Source: Siphlonurus alternatus (lineage: Eukaryota > Arthropoda > Insecta > Ephemeroptera > Siphlonuridae). Taken from it: 64,000 nt of DNA. How positions within the stretch are numbered: position 1 is the first letter of the stretch; each line of letters begins with the position of its first letter. Positions 54,350-64,000 of the stretch are shown one piece after another. The translations under genes were made by a program, and so were the position numbers. The notes below the pieces were generated by a model. It was not told where the DNA came from and did not search any database. It was given only the letters and a program-made list of their open reading frames with translations. The stretch covers positions 29,354,539-29,418,538 of the forward strand of contig OX463779.1 in NCBI GenBank assembly GCA_949825025.1, in the 5' to 3' direction.

Positions 54350-54899
54350 ATGGGGAATTCTCCTACATTTATTTTAATTTTTTTTTCAGATGCTCTATGC
54401 CTTGAAATTAAATGTCCCAAAACAAAAAAGTTTCAATCTTCAAAATTGGAGACAAGGGAATTTTTTAAAAATCTTCCTTCTTTTGAATTTAGCGCCAAAA
54501 CGTGACGTAGAAACTGCCTAGCAGGCGAAATTTTCCTGCAATAAATATATATTTTCGATTATCACTCTTAAAATAAACTGATATTGGAGACAAAACTATT
54601 GATACTAGGGTAGAAAAACCCGCTGATTTCGATCGTGTTACTAAAATTTATAAGCCAATCACTCCTTGACGCTCAAATTATGATATCAGGCAGTTGTTGT
54701 GTGTTAACTAGGGAGTTTCTACGTCACAATTTTCAGGTTTGCGCGCGGGTTGCATACTTTGCCCCTATTCTAATAATCCCTTCAGAGTCCCCAAATTTGA
54801 GTTTAAAAAGTTGAAACTTAAGTCAAACTTATTTTTAATATGTACCCTATCATAATATAGTAGTTAAATTAAAATTTGAGTTGTAAGAGAATTCCCCAT
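54350..54899. mobile_element. 550-bp terminal-inverted-repeat element (MITE) with TACA flanks
   Basis: The ends match as inverted repeats: ATGGGGAATTCTCCTACA at the left (54350 onward) and ATGGGGAATTCTCTTACA reading inward from 54899. Similarity continues in a degenerate form for about 150-175 bp. Matching blocks are AAGTTTCAATCTTC/AAGTTTCAACTTTT, and TGACGTAGAAACT followed by GCCTAG (left, near 54501) or CCCTAG (right, near 54720 on the minus strand). TACA flanks both ends (54346-54349 and 54900-54903) and may be the target duplication. There is no ORF. The degraded arms indicate an older insertion than the 19.2-kb element. The superfamily is not assignable by eye. Confidence 0.7.
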
Positions 54900-54903
54900 T
54901 ACA

Positions 54904-55300
54904 GTGCATAATATCACAAACAGGTCGATTATATATTTATAACAAACTGATACATCATCCAGCATGCAGGCTGATTTTTTAAAATTTAATAAACACTACT
55001 TACGATATAATAGAGCTAAAAATTATAAAAAGCATACATGATGATTTTTTTAATAGTTTTAACTTTTCTCGCTTCAGATTTTAACTCTTGTACAGGACGA
55101 AATAGTTTTAATAAAATTATTACACATGCACTTTGTGCTAAAAAAAATTATTCCACCAAGATGGGTACCGTCAATCGTTAAAACTCTAGTTCACTTGACA
55201 TCACATACAAGAGTCTCATATAAAAAAAATGCTCTTACTTCCGCTACATTAATATTTTTTGGTAGATGCCAAAACAACATTTATTTTGCTAATTTGCTCG
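54904..55300. other. AT-rich non-coding stretch
   Basis: No gene or structure seen. Confidence 0.5.
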
Positions 55301-55530
55301 TGAGAACGTTCAGCAGGTTGCATATTAGCGGAGGAGGACATCATCATCATCTTTTCTTGAGGAAATGAGGGGGAAACGGCTCGCTTGTGTCATGTAAAAA
55401 GTTGGACCTGCTGGCTGGCGGGAATCAGTAGATCACCTGTCGCCAAACAGCTGAGCGTGTGACGACGACACATTTCCGGCGTGGAGCACCACAGGAAGTA
55501 GTGGCGGAGGCTCTAACCACGCGATTATCC
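55300..55530. promoter_or_regulatory. GC-richer island
   Basis: Balanced to GC-rich DNA with GGAGGAGG, CAGCTG and several CpG sites. Open frames run in from the AT-rich left but stop within it. No domain is visible. A regulatory role is plausible but not shown. Confidence 0.2.
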
Positions 55531-55534
55531 CACA

Positions 55535-56820
55535 CAAATGCTTTCCTTTTCATTGTATACTCTTATATATTAAAAACAGTTCATTTAACTACTCTATTCT
55601 TTTACTTAATGTGGTTTTGTTTAAATTAAAATGAAAATTATATCAGATTTCATTCGTAATTATATTTATAATATATACGTATATACTAATTGTAATGATA
55701 TCTGATTGCATTTTATACAACAGGTATGATATATATATATATAAAAAATCAGAATATGAAACTACTTCCATATCATAAAGTTGTATATTGTATATAAAAT
55801 AATTATTATCATATTATAGCATACAGAAAAAAAAAACTTAATAAAAGATTCAGTTCAAGTTGTTATACAGAATAATGAAAATAATTTTATATTACTTGAG
55901 ATTCACGGACGTTGAACAATTGAATACATCATGAAAGATACGTAATATGCAATGGTAACAGACATGACGGAGCATCAGCCTTATTACGACTTATGATAAA
56001 AAGTGGTAAAGAGTAAACATGATGCAGTTGTATGTATATGCATTCTTGCGAGGCATACGACCATTGCACATGCATGCACTACCGCCGCCGCCGCAGTATA
56101 TTTAATTATATGCAGTAAGAAATGCATCAATGTGTACGGTCACGGATCAATGCCACAACACACCTTGCTAGTTGTTGATGATGATGATGGTGAATACGTG
56201 GAAGCAACACATTATTATTATTATTATTATAAGTTAGCTTATTAGTGTAATGTAAATTGTAATACTATAATATACATAATACAACTTTGATGATGTTAGA
56301 AAAAAATCTAATTCAAATTATAATTATACAAGTTTAGATGTAATTATAATGTTCAAGATACTAAAATAATGCTGCGTATAGTGCAGAAGAAAACTAAACT
56401 AAAATGTTATTATAATTTAAAATACTTTTTTATATTCTTTTTAGCTCTGAAAAGTTATACGAAAATTTACATCCCCTGCGAAACACATAATTATGCAAAA
56501 TTTTGTACTCAACCGTGCAACTGGTTGCATACTTTACAATGCTTTGTTAAAATTTACTGTGGCGCTGCGGTCAAATAAATTATTTTATTTTTAAACCAAT
56601 AAAACAAGTAATAATACGATAATTAAATTTTATTGCTATAATATAAGAATTGTTTATAAACAAAACTAATTAGTACAAAAGTATTTGTAATAAAATCTAA
56701 CAAATTTATTTCTGTATAACATTTTTATAATAATAAAAAAAAAACTGTTAGAAATTAATTTCTAATAATTTTATGATATTGGTTAGAAATTTGAAGGAAG
56801 TATATCGAAATTATATTGCA
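55535..56820. other. AT-rich non-coding stretch with trinucleotide runs
   Basis: I see no recognisable gene. A short GCC run lies at about 56083-56095, a GAT run at about 56176-56188 and an ATT run at about 56210-56230. These produce the poly-Ala, poly-Asp and poly-Tyr stretches of an 80-codon frame, which is therefore not evidence of coding. Confidence 0.45.
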
Positions 56821-56829
56821 AACATACGG

Positions 56830-57230
56830 GTGGTCTTGCTTGATAAGCAGTCTGAGGAATCAGTGCAGTTCCTCGAGACACGACTTTGTGACGTCACTGT
56901 CAATTAGTTCCAGTACGACAGCCTACAAGGTTCAAGTGCTCCCCGATGGGCCATCACCACCAGTGACGTCACACAGGTGTGTTTACACTGCACTTCTCCC
57001 TTGCGGCCAGGCGCGTGTCACCGGAGCAAACCCTGACCTTGCTCAAGCACGCCGCGGCGGCAACCCTTCCCTCCCCTCTCTCGCTTCTCCGTCGTCTTCT
57101 TGTATTCAACCCTCATCACACGTGATCGGAGCTCGGCACTCACGTGGCATGCGCGAGGCAGCGGTGGAGTGTGCAGCTTATAGTGGATTGTACTCGAACA
57201 AAATGCAGCAGGAAATGTTTAAAAATATGG
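56830..57230. promoter_or_regulatory. GC-rich island with two perfect CRE decamers
   Basis: About 400 bp of GC-rich DNA. GTGACGTCAC occurs at 56888-56897 and again at 56963-56972, 75 bp apart and both perfect 10-bp palindromes. C-rich sequence lies at 57060-57110 and a CACGTG-adjacent segment near 57119. A plus-strand frame of about 140 codons spans the island but starts with a non-ATG codon, is low in recognisable features (Ser/Pro/Arg-rich) and is more likely a by-product of GC richness. A CREB/ATF-bound element is the best inference. Confidence 0.35.
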
Positions 57231-57244
57231 ATGGGTTTTAGAAC

Positions 57245-58040
57245 TATAACAAAGAGGAAAATAAATATGTATGAAATAAAATGTTCTTATTTTTAATCAG
57301 CAGCTTATACGAGTATAATGTATATACCAAGAAAATATTGTTTCTCTTTAAACTTGACATATTGGAAAATATATTCAACCATAACGATCCGATATATATT
57401 ATGTTTTCTATATAAAATAACACCCAAAAATAAGCTATAATATATATACATATATATAGTTATGCTTATTTATTTTTATTCTTTGGTTTTGCTAAATTTC
57501 ATATGTTATTTCACTAATCGTTTCTTTCCTTATTATTGTGTTTACAGGGATTAGTACACAACCTTCTGGAAGTTAATTGTTCTTATTTTGGTTTTGTGAA
57601 TGTCCTGCCTCTGACTTATAGTTATTTAATGTACTCATGAGGGAAATATAATAAAATAAATAAAAAATATAAAAACATTTAAATATATTTTGCAAATTGT
57701 ATTAATTGGTTTGTGCTTTTGTGCATGTCAAATGTAATGACTTTTAAGGTATTACGTTTTGAATTAAAACTCCCAAATTGTCTCTCCAATCAGTATAATA
57801 TAGTATAATTATTTTTGTATTATTATATTAAAGCACTACGAAAAAAAGGCCAATATTTTTATTATTCTTGTACAAACTAAAAACAAGAGAAGCTACTTTA
57901 TATTTTATGAGATTGATTGATATTATGGATAATACGGCTGATGTGTTATATATATATATATATGTTAAAAGGAAAACCATAGTTTTAAGATTAAGATAGA
58001 CGTCAATATAAAAGTCTGTTATATATATAAGATGAAGTGA
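57245..58040. other. AT-rich non-coding stretch
   Basis: No gene. An AT dinucleotide run lies at about 57946-57963. Confidence 0.55.
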
Positions 58041-58139
58041 AGAAAAGAATTAGTTAGAAATCATTATTGGCAGGAAAACTTTCCTCGTCACGTCGTTTTT
58101 CCTTAGAAACTTTGTCTCCAGAGAGGAGGAGGGGAAAAA

Positions 58140-58480
58140 AAACTTATTTAGGGTAAAAATAAGGTCGACGACGAAGCAGTGCGAACGGCGGTTGTCTTGA
58201 CAGGCGCTGTCGCTCGTCCCTGCGGCCACCGCCTTGCTGATTACGTCGCTAACAATGGGCCGGTCATCAGTGCAGGGTGCGAGCAGTTGCCAGGAGGCGG
58301 GGGTGGTGCGGACACGCGGAAACAGGGGTGACAATCGCGCGGAAACAGGCCTGGCATCGTGCGTCTGTTTTTGTGCCCCGCTAACAATGGGACGTTCGGG
58401 CCAGCCTGGAGATGATTACGTCCAAGTCAGCCTCTCTCTCTTTCGGTTCCTTACATCGACATCATCAGCCTTCACGTGTA
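58140..58480. promoter_or_regulatory. GC-rich island with repeated Sox-like motifs
   Basis: Contains two identical 13-mers, CGCTAACAATGGG at 58247-58259 and 58379-58391, whose AACAATGG core is the classical Sox-family site. Two copies of CGCGGAAACAGG lie between them (58315-58326 and 58338-58349). CpG is frequent. Open frames exist on both strands but encode no recognised domain. Repeated identical short sites in a compact GC-rich block are typical of enhancers; a decayed tandem duplication is the alternative. Confidence 0.35.
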
Positions 58481-58799
58481 TTGCCAATATAAAATACATT
58501 TCACGCTTTTAATGAAAATGTGATGTATAGAAGTCGTTTTGTTGCTCGTTTTTGTACTGTCTTGTCAACCATTATTTCATATTATAATAGCAAGTCTATT
58601 ACTATAGCTCTACGTGGAAATCTTTAAAAATCCACTTTTGAACACTTATTAATAGTTTAACAGCTTCTTGTTGTAAATTTAAATCTTAAGGTACTATCGT
58701 AAGTTGATGTTAAAAAATTGTTGAGGATTATTAATATCCAAAGTTTTAATGTGGAGAACGCATCTTATCAAAAAATTAATCGATAATGCTTTGCTGTGA

Positions 58800-59310
58800 G
58801 CACCAATAGGCACCGTTGAAACCAATGTGGTGGTCTCGGGAGAGGACTGGACACCGCATCTTGGCTGCTCGGTCCCCGGTAGCTGCACGCGGTGAGCGAG
58901 GCTCCGCGGTTCTCGGACTCGCGGCCTCCGCCTCCTCCGCGACTCCAACAGCATGCAGCAGCGAGAGCGACGACGGCGGAGCATCGCGCTACCAGCAAGC
59001 AGTCAGACAGGCATGAGGCGGGCGGGAGGGCAGTAGAAGGCGGCGCCGACGTGGTCTGGGCGGTCCGAGAGACGGGACGCAATCCACCAATGAGCGAGCT
59101 GCCTGGCAAAGCACGTGAGCTGCGCCGCGATATGCAAAGTGGGCGTCTCCCCTCATTGTGCATGCACGCTGACACGCCGCGCCGTCGCGCTCTAAAATAT
59201 CGATCTCGCGGTGTCGACTGCATGCGCGGTGAACGACGGCGGCGCGATATGACGAGCTGCTCTTCTCGCCCCGCCCAGCACTTCATCTGCGTATGCAAGC
59301 CAGCCATAAA
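58800..59310. promoter_or_regulatory. Largest CpG-rich island in the window
   Basis: About 500 bp of strongly GC-rich DNA with abundant CpG, flanked sharply by AT-rich DNA. It contains CCAATG motifs (about 58820 and 59088), CACGTGAGC (59112-59120) and a possible splice donor, GCG followed by GTGAGC, at 58892. Long frames are open in both directions (180 codons each way), which is what GC-rich non-coding DNA yields. No domain is recognisable on either strand. Best read as a CpG-island promoter or first-exon region of an unannotated transcript. Confidence 0.4.
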
Positions 59311-59880
59311 ACATTTCCATATCGGGTATATGACACGTCACACCACGTCTCCACAACTCGCGAACAGATTACATGATGTAGAACAGGATCTAATTTGCAT
59401 AACATTGCTATGCTTAAATATATGCAAAATATCTCAGATGTGCTAATTATTCTTAGAAAAAATATTAAATTAATAATGAGAAACGTTTTTGTTGACTTAA
59501 TGAAATGTTAATAATATTTCAGGAATATTGCCAAATACAGAAAGTAGGGTTGGTTGCCTAGTTCCTAGAAACTAGTCAAACTGAAATTCTCTCATGTCCT
59601 ACTGGTTGCATGCTTTACAGTAAACTTTAACAATGTTCTATTAAAAGATGTCAACATTTTAAAATATTTAAAATATTTATATACCAAATTTTAAGTATAC
59701 AATAATTGAGTGTCCTAGCTAAAGGTTATTATAAAATGATTTTTATCTTAAATTAAAGTTTTTCATATTATAGTTTACTACATGCATACAAGTAAAAAGA
59801 TGGCAAATTTATTTACTTTAATCATTCATAATTTCCTCATATTATAATTTGAATGTGACGGCTTTTTCTTTGAAGTTGAT
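59311..59880. other. AT-rich non-coding stretch
   Basis: No gene or structure seen. Confidence 0.5.
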
Positions 59881-59890
59881 CTCCTCAAAT

Positions 59891-60004
59891 TACATGGAAT
59901 TATGCAATTTAGCGGCTCGACAGAGAGAGGACATTCTAATGGCTGCCGCCGCGACATTCCAGCTGCTACTGCCCGCGAACAGCTCTGCTGCCAGTGATGT
60001 GAGT
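59891..60004 (+). CDS. Candidate short coding exon, unrecognised
   Basis: From ATG at about 59894 a frame reads MELCNLAARQREDILM and continues through an Ala-rich segment to GAT at 59996-59998, followed directly by GTGAGT, a consensus splice donor (59999-60004). The segment lies in a GC-rich patch (59920-60110). The frame also continues past the donor for another 38 codons. I recognise no family. It could be a first coding exon, or chance in a GC-rich island. Confidence 0.15.
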
Positions 60005-60119
60005 GATCTCCGAGACACAAGTCCGAGGTCGCCGTCACGACATTGCGCGCATAGCTCGCGTCAGACCAAGTCGTCGGCTACCCTCGCTGCTACCGTGGCG
60101 CAAAATTCAATTATTTAAT

Positions 60120-62440
60120 GTCTTGATGAACAAATATTAATATATAGAAAGAACTTGATAAAGAATAAATATTAGAAAAATTTCATAAGTTTTGTAGCTC
60201 TTTCATTTAACTTATATAAAATGCTGGTGTTGTATGTCTCTAGAAGGTGAATAGAACAAAATTTCTAAAAATATGACATATATTGAGAAAATTTCTATCA
60301 GAAAAGATGTTTTGTTTCTTTTTTTAAAGGGCAGATTTTTGTGTTTTTCCTTACACGTTAATCAACAGTTTTTGATAATTATATTTATATAAATTATAAT
60401 CAAGGTTCATTTTATTAAAAAAACTACTTGCCCTTATTATACGGTATAAATGCCATGCATACTGGACCAAAAGCATGTTAAATTCACAAGCCTGATGTCA
60501 TATGCCATAACATTGAATTCAAATTTTATCTTAAAATTTTAAAATTTGGAGACAGCACCACTGTTTTGGCGATGTATTTGGTAATTTTCACGTTAAAGAT
60601 TGAATTATTATATGACAAATGACTTTTGGGCTAATTAGTCTCTAATTAGCTTCTATTTAGTCTGCATGCATATATTATATAATAATCATATATATATTCT
60701 GTACAACATATTTTCTTCATCTTTTAAATATTCCAAATAAGATACGTAGATAATTGATGTATGCCATGATTGTAATAAATTTAGTATATCATGAAAATAT
60801 TCCATTATAATAACATAACAAGATGAAGATAATGAAATTATCCAGCAGTTATTTATATTATTTACAAGAGAAAACAATCAGATATTATGATGGAAATGAG
60901 TGAGGTCACCGTAGCAGATCCTCGAGGTCAGTGCAACAACGGAAGTTTCTAACTCACGAGTTGACCTATCTGAGTGTAGAAATTTATTTTTGATGACCGA
61001 TAAATAAATATCAATAAAATCTGCAGCAAAAAATTCGTGATTTACGTTGCCGCAACTTTCAATAATGCAGAACTAAAGTACTTTTTTTTTATGTTTTTCC
61101 CCCTGTATTATAAGTTGGTAGTTATTCTTTCTTATATGAGGAAAAAAAATAATTCTCTTTTGATATTAAAATAAGCAAGCTACAAATCTTATACTTTATG
61201 AGGCAATAAGTATAGAAAATATGACATTTTTATTACTTTCATGTATATGTTAAGGCCTAAACAATTATAAGTCAAAGAGTTAAATATTTTATTATTTATG
61301 TAACATTAAAAAAAAAAAAAAAATGGTGTTAACAGAAGTCAAAGTGAATGTAAAATTATGTGAATACAGTGCCAAGAAGTACAGATATCATCATTGAAAA
61401 TTACGTAATTTCAATTATGACTTTACATTGTATTTTAATATATAAGAAACTGGTCGTCATGAATGCTGTTGTATATAATATAAAAATAAATCAGACCAAT
61501 TTTCAACGTGTTTATATTTGAATGCTCGCCATCCATCTGTTACTGTACATATTATCACGGTTCTAATCATTATTTAAAGACATTTGATATAAAACTGTCT
61601 TGAGTGACACTGATAATTGTGAGTCAAGATTTGTATCTTGAATGCCACAAACCTGATGCCTAGGCTTGCTCACAGCTGCTCTCTTTTCTTTCTCTCTCTC
61701 TCAATCTTTTGTATATGAAGAAAATTTTGAGCATTCACTTTTTATTATGTATAAAATTATGCCATGAGTTAATTTTTTTTTTTACCTTTCCCTAAAATCC
61801 TTTCTCTAAAGTGTCAAGTTTTTTTTTTCTATTTGAAAGTAATGAAAAATTAGCGTAAGTAATTAATGACATAAATGATTAATTTTAGTTTTAACAGCAT
61901 CTTTTAATGTAATACCCTTTCACTTTAAAAATTTTAATATGAAAAGTAGAATAATTTCTTTTATGTTACTTAAAAAAGTTGCAGTAATTATAAATCATTA
62001 AATGTTATTTAAGTGTTAATTAGACAAACATTAAACTGACTTAAAATAGCAAATGATTGTTTGACTTTTAAGTAGTACAATGTTCTGCAACTCTACTTAC
62101 ATATATGTTCACCTTTCATATACATTTTTTACCATGAGCTGATTAATAAATTTACATACCAACATTAAAGCTCGTTATAGTGAAAGTTTTTCACGATCAA
62201 ATGGTGCAATGATTTCAATGTGATATCTTGGCTTGCAGTGAAAATTTTAATGTGACATACTAATTTGCTTTACAAACGATTATATTTATAACAATATGCT
62301 ATAATATACTCAAAAGTGTAAATCTTTGAATTAATTCAGCATATCAAGACCAATTTATTTTAAACTAAAAAAGTCTAGTCTGCTTCCTATAAAGATAAAA
62401 AGCAAAAAGTCTCTAAAATTTTGATATATTGTATATTATA
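60120..62440. other. AT-rich non-coding stretch
   Basis: I see no gene. Contains poly-A at about 61308-61323, a short CT run at about 61687-61702 and several poly-T runs. Confidence 0.55.
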
Positions 62441-62545
62441 ATGATACAGATAAATTTGTGAAACTTAAAGCATTTAAAAAAAAAAACTCTTTAATAGTAA
62501 TGTCGATATGTGGGGGTGATATTGCAAGAGGAATCTTTTGGAGAG

Positions 62546-62547
<2 letters not shown>

Positions 62548-62613
<66 letters not shown>
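62548..62613 (+). repeat. (AG)n dinucleotide microsatellite
   Basis: About 33 uninterrupted AG units, purine strand on plus, followed by a GC-richer segment (62615-62830) with a GGGGGAGGGGGAGGAGG tract at 62700-62716 and TGACGTCA at 62805-62812. Confidence 0.95.
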
Positions 62614-62615
<2 letters not shown>

Positions 62616-62894
62616 CATCAGGAGCAGGTATATGAATGCTGCGAATGAAGATCAGTGAAGCGAAACGAAGTTCGCCCGAGTACTGGCCAGCAGTAGGCAG
62701 GGGGAGGGGGAGGAGGTTCCTGATTAATGGACATGCAAAACGAGTTAGTACAGCGAGCAAACGGTGGGCGGAGAACCAACACTTAAATTCATGGAGCACT
62801 GAGCTGACGTCAAGTGTGCACCAAAATCTTTCAAGAAGACCAATCATTAGTTTACTTCTTAGCAAAAAGTCTTTTCAAGTTTTCATTCTTTGAC

Positions 62895-63140
62895 GATATT
62901 ATATAATATTCTTGAATATGATACAATGCTTGTGGATAGCAAAGTTTTATATAAAAAAAATGTTAGAGCTCTATAATTAGAGTGAAAAGACAGAATCCAG
63001 TAAAAATATATTTTAAGAGATTTTTTAAACAATTTGAAAATCATCACACTCCTTGATTTAGCATGTGAATTCCTCTTTTGATAACTTCAAACATTTTAAA
63101 AATTAAAAAGTACCAAAAATATTTACACTATATATTATTG
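62895..63140. other. AT-rich non-coding stretch
   Basis: No gene or structure seen. Confidence 0.5.
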
Positions 63141-63150
63141 GTACCATGAA

Positions 63151-63363
63151 ATGCAGTGTATATTGAGAGAAGCATGCACAGCAAAAGAGATGGCTTTAGA
63201 AGATGCAAAACTCTCGGCGTTGTGTGAGAACGTTCCCAGCAGCCTATATGTCCCCGCGTGCCTCCAAGCCAATTTATTGGCACCTTACTATCGTGTATCG
63301 TCCATGCTGCTGCCTTCTCGTCAGGCAATTAACCTATACCCAACTTCATCTCTATTTTATTAA
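63151..63363 (+). CDS. Unrecognised 70-codon ORF, doubtful
   Basis: ATG at 63151 to TAA at 63361-63363. The beginning MQCILREACTAKEMALEDA and the mix of codons look less like translated AT noise than other small frames, and base composition is balanced across it (63160-63325). There is no signal peptide, transmembrane segment or known domain. A second frame overlaps on the same strand and another on the opposite strand. It may be an exon or a decayed element; the evidence is weak. Confidence 0.15.
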   Translation: MQCILREACTAKEMALEDAKLSALCENVPSSLYVPACLQANLLAPYYRVSSMLLPSRQAINLYPTSSLFY

Positions 63364-63364
63364 T

Positions 63365-64000
63365 ATTACATTTAATTCTCTATATACACCATGACATGAT
63401 TTAACATTATATGTATAAAGACGCCCACATATGAGGTATTATAAAAAAAAATTAAATAGTATAATTTTTTATACAAGAGATAAAAAAAAATGAAACGTTT
63501 AATTTGCTTTTGCTTATTGTACATGAGCAGGTTATATTCACAGCCGGGCGTGTGAGAAGTGAACTGAGCGTCAGTAGATGTAATTACACAGACCGACCAA
63601 GCCCAGCCAAATTTAAGAAGTGAGCTTTTTAGTTTGTTGTCCATCGAGAAACTAAAAAGTAAAAGATAATCATATAGATGCTTGCTTCATATGTTTTTAT
63701 TTTATCAAAACATCTCTGTATAGTACCTTTAAAAGCTAATTTATATTATAAAAGCAACTTAATGATGAACTTTATTAGCGTTATTATTGACCAATACATT
63801 TTATTCACACGTTTTTTTCCCCAATGATTTTTTTTAAAGGCATTCCAAATTAGTAAGATTTTTTTTTTTTTTTGTTCTGCCAGAATAAAACAAATACGAA
63901 AATATATATTATTAAAAATTTATATTAAGGAAGGTAAATTACATACCTTCTTGGACTGGTGTATAAGTTGGTAAAATCACTAAATTATTATTTTCTATAA
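63365..64000. other. AT-rich non-coding stretch to window end
   Basis: No gene. A T-rich run lies at 63859-63873. A small balanced-composition pocket at 63530-63620 is featureless. Confidence 0.5.

Noticed and set aside
56169..56233. Poly-Asp and poly-Tyr run in an 80-codon ORF
   Set aside because: Produced by short GAT and ATT trinucleotide repeats.
56816..57241. 141-codon plus-strand ORF
   Set aside because: It starts with a non-ATG codon, is low-complexity Ser/Pro/Arg-rich and coincides with a GC-rich island holding CRE palindromes. A regulatory island is the simpler reading.
58768..59446. Two overlapping ORFs of about 180 codons on opposite strands
   Set aside because: Both arise in a GC-rich island poor in stop codons, neither has a recognisable domain, and they contradict each other in direction.

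Overview
This is a very AT-rich (estimated by eye at just under 30% G+C) stretch of animal nuclear DNA. Bacterial, viral and organellar origins are unlikely: there are no dense open reading frames, no Shine-Dalgarno-led genes, no rRNA or tRNA genes that I could find, and many long perfect microsatellites. One 5'-truncated non-LTR retrotransposon fragment and several non-autonomous hairpin DNA transposons are present. The retrotransposon protein resembles families common in arthropods, so an arthropod with a large, repeat-rich genome is my best guess. I cannot name the species. The window reads as intergenic or large-intron DNA, and I found no complete recognisable cellular protein-coding gene.

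Layout. 1-9.1 kb: AT-rich DNA with GC-rich patches (about 4.35-4.72, 8.28-8.40 and 8.74-9.03 kb) and a G-quadruplex-type G tract at 6.56 kb. 9.10-9.22 kb: a 124-bp hairpin element. 9.2-15.2 kb: featureless AT-rich DNA with short AT and CA repeats and a TATA-type promoter candidate at 13.87 kb. 15.26-15.62 kb: an imperfect foldback element carrying three TGACGTCA palindromes. 18.2 kb: a TATA/initiator promoter candidate. 19.16-19.52 kb: a near-perfect 355-bp foldback element bounded by TTAA. 21.48-21.55 kb: an isolated 29-bp-stem hairpin. 23-31 kb: AT-rich DNA with GC patches at 23.1, 26.84-27.07 and 27.24-27.39 kb. 31.7-32.9 kb: two long microsatellites, (AAAT)n and (GA)n. 34.70-35.64 kb: the retrotransposon 3' end. 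36.8-37.0 kb: TATA box followed by a 39-codon open reading frame. 39.3 kb: a CRE-TATA pair. 41.16-41.46 kb: the longest (GA)n array with a GC-rich flank. 46.1-46.2, 47.3-47.5, 49.2-49.5 and 52.1 kb: GC patches, two of them (49.5 and 52.1 kb) with TATA promoters. 53.4 kb: a possible internal exon. 54.35-54.90 kb: a 550-bp terminal-inverted-repeat element with TACA flanks. 55-60 kb: the densest run of GC/CpG-rich islands. 62.55 kb: another (GA)n array. The rest is low-complexity AT-rich DNA.

Functional reading. Two themes stand out. First, there is a population of inverted-repeat elements (9.1, 15.3, 19.2 and 54.4 kb) of different families and ages. Second, isolated GC-rich, CpG-containing islands of 100-500 bp sit in AT-rich DNA and carry recognisable transcription-factor motifs: CRE, E-box, Sox-like, GC-box/KLF-like. 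That is what distal enhancers or 5' ends of non-coding transcripts would look like. The 8-bp palindromes TGACGTCA and TGCATGCA each occur about 15 times by hand count, where base composition predicts less than one. All protein-coding calls other than the retrotransposon fragment are speculative and scored low.
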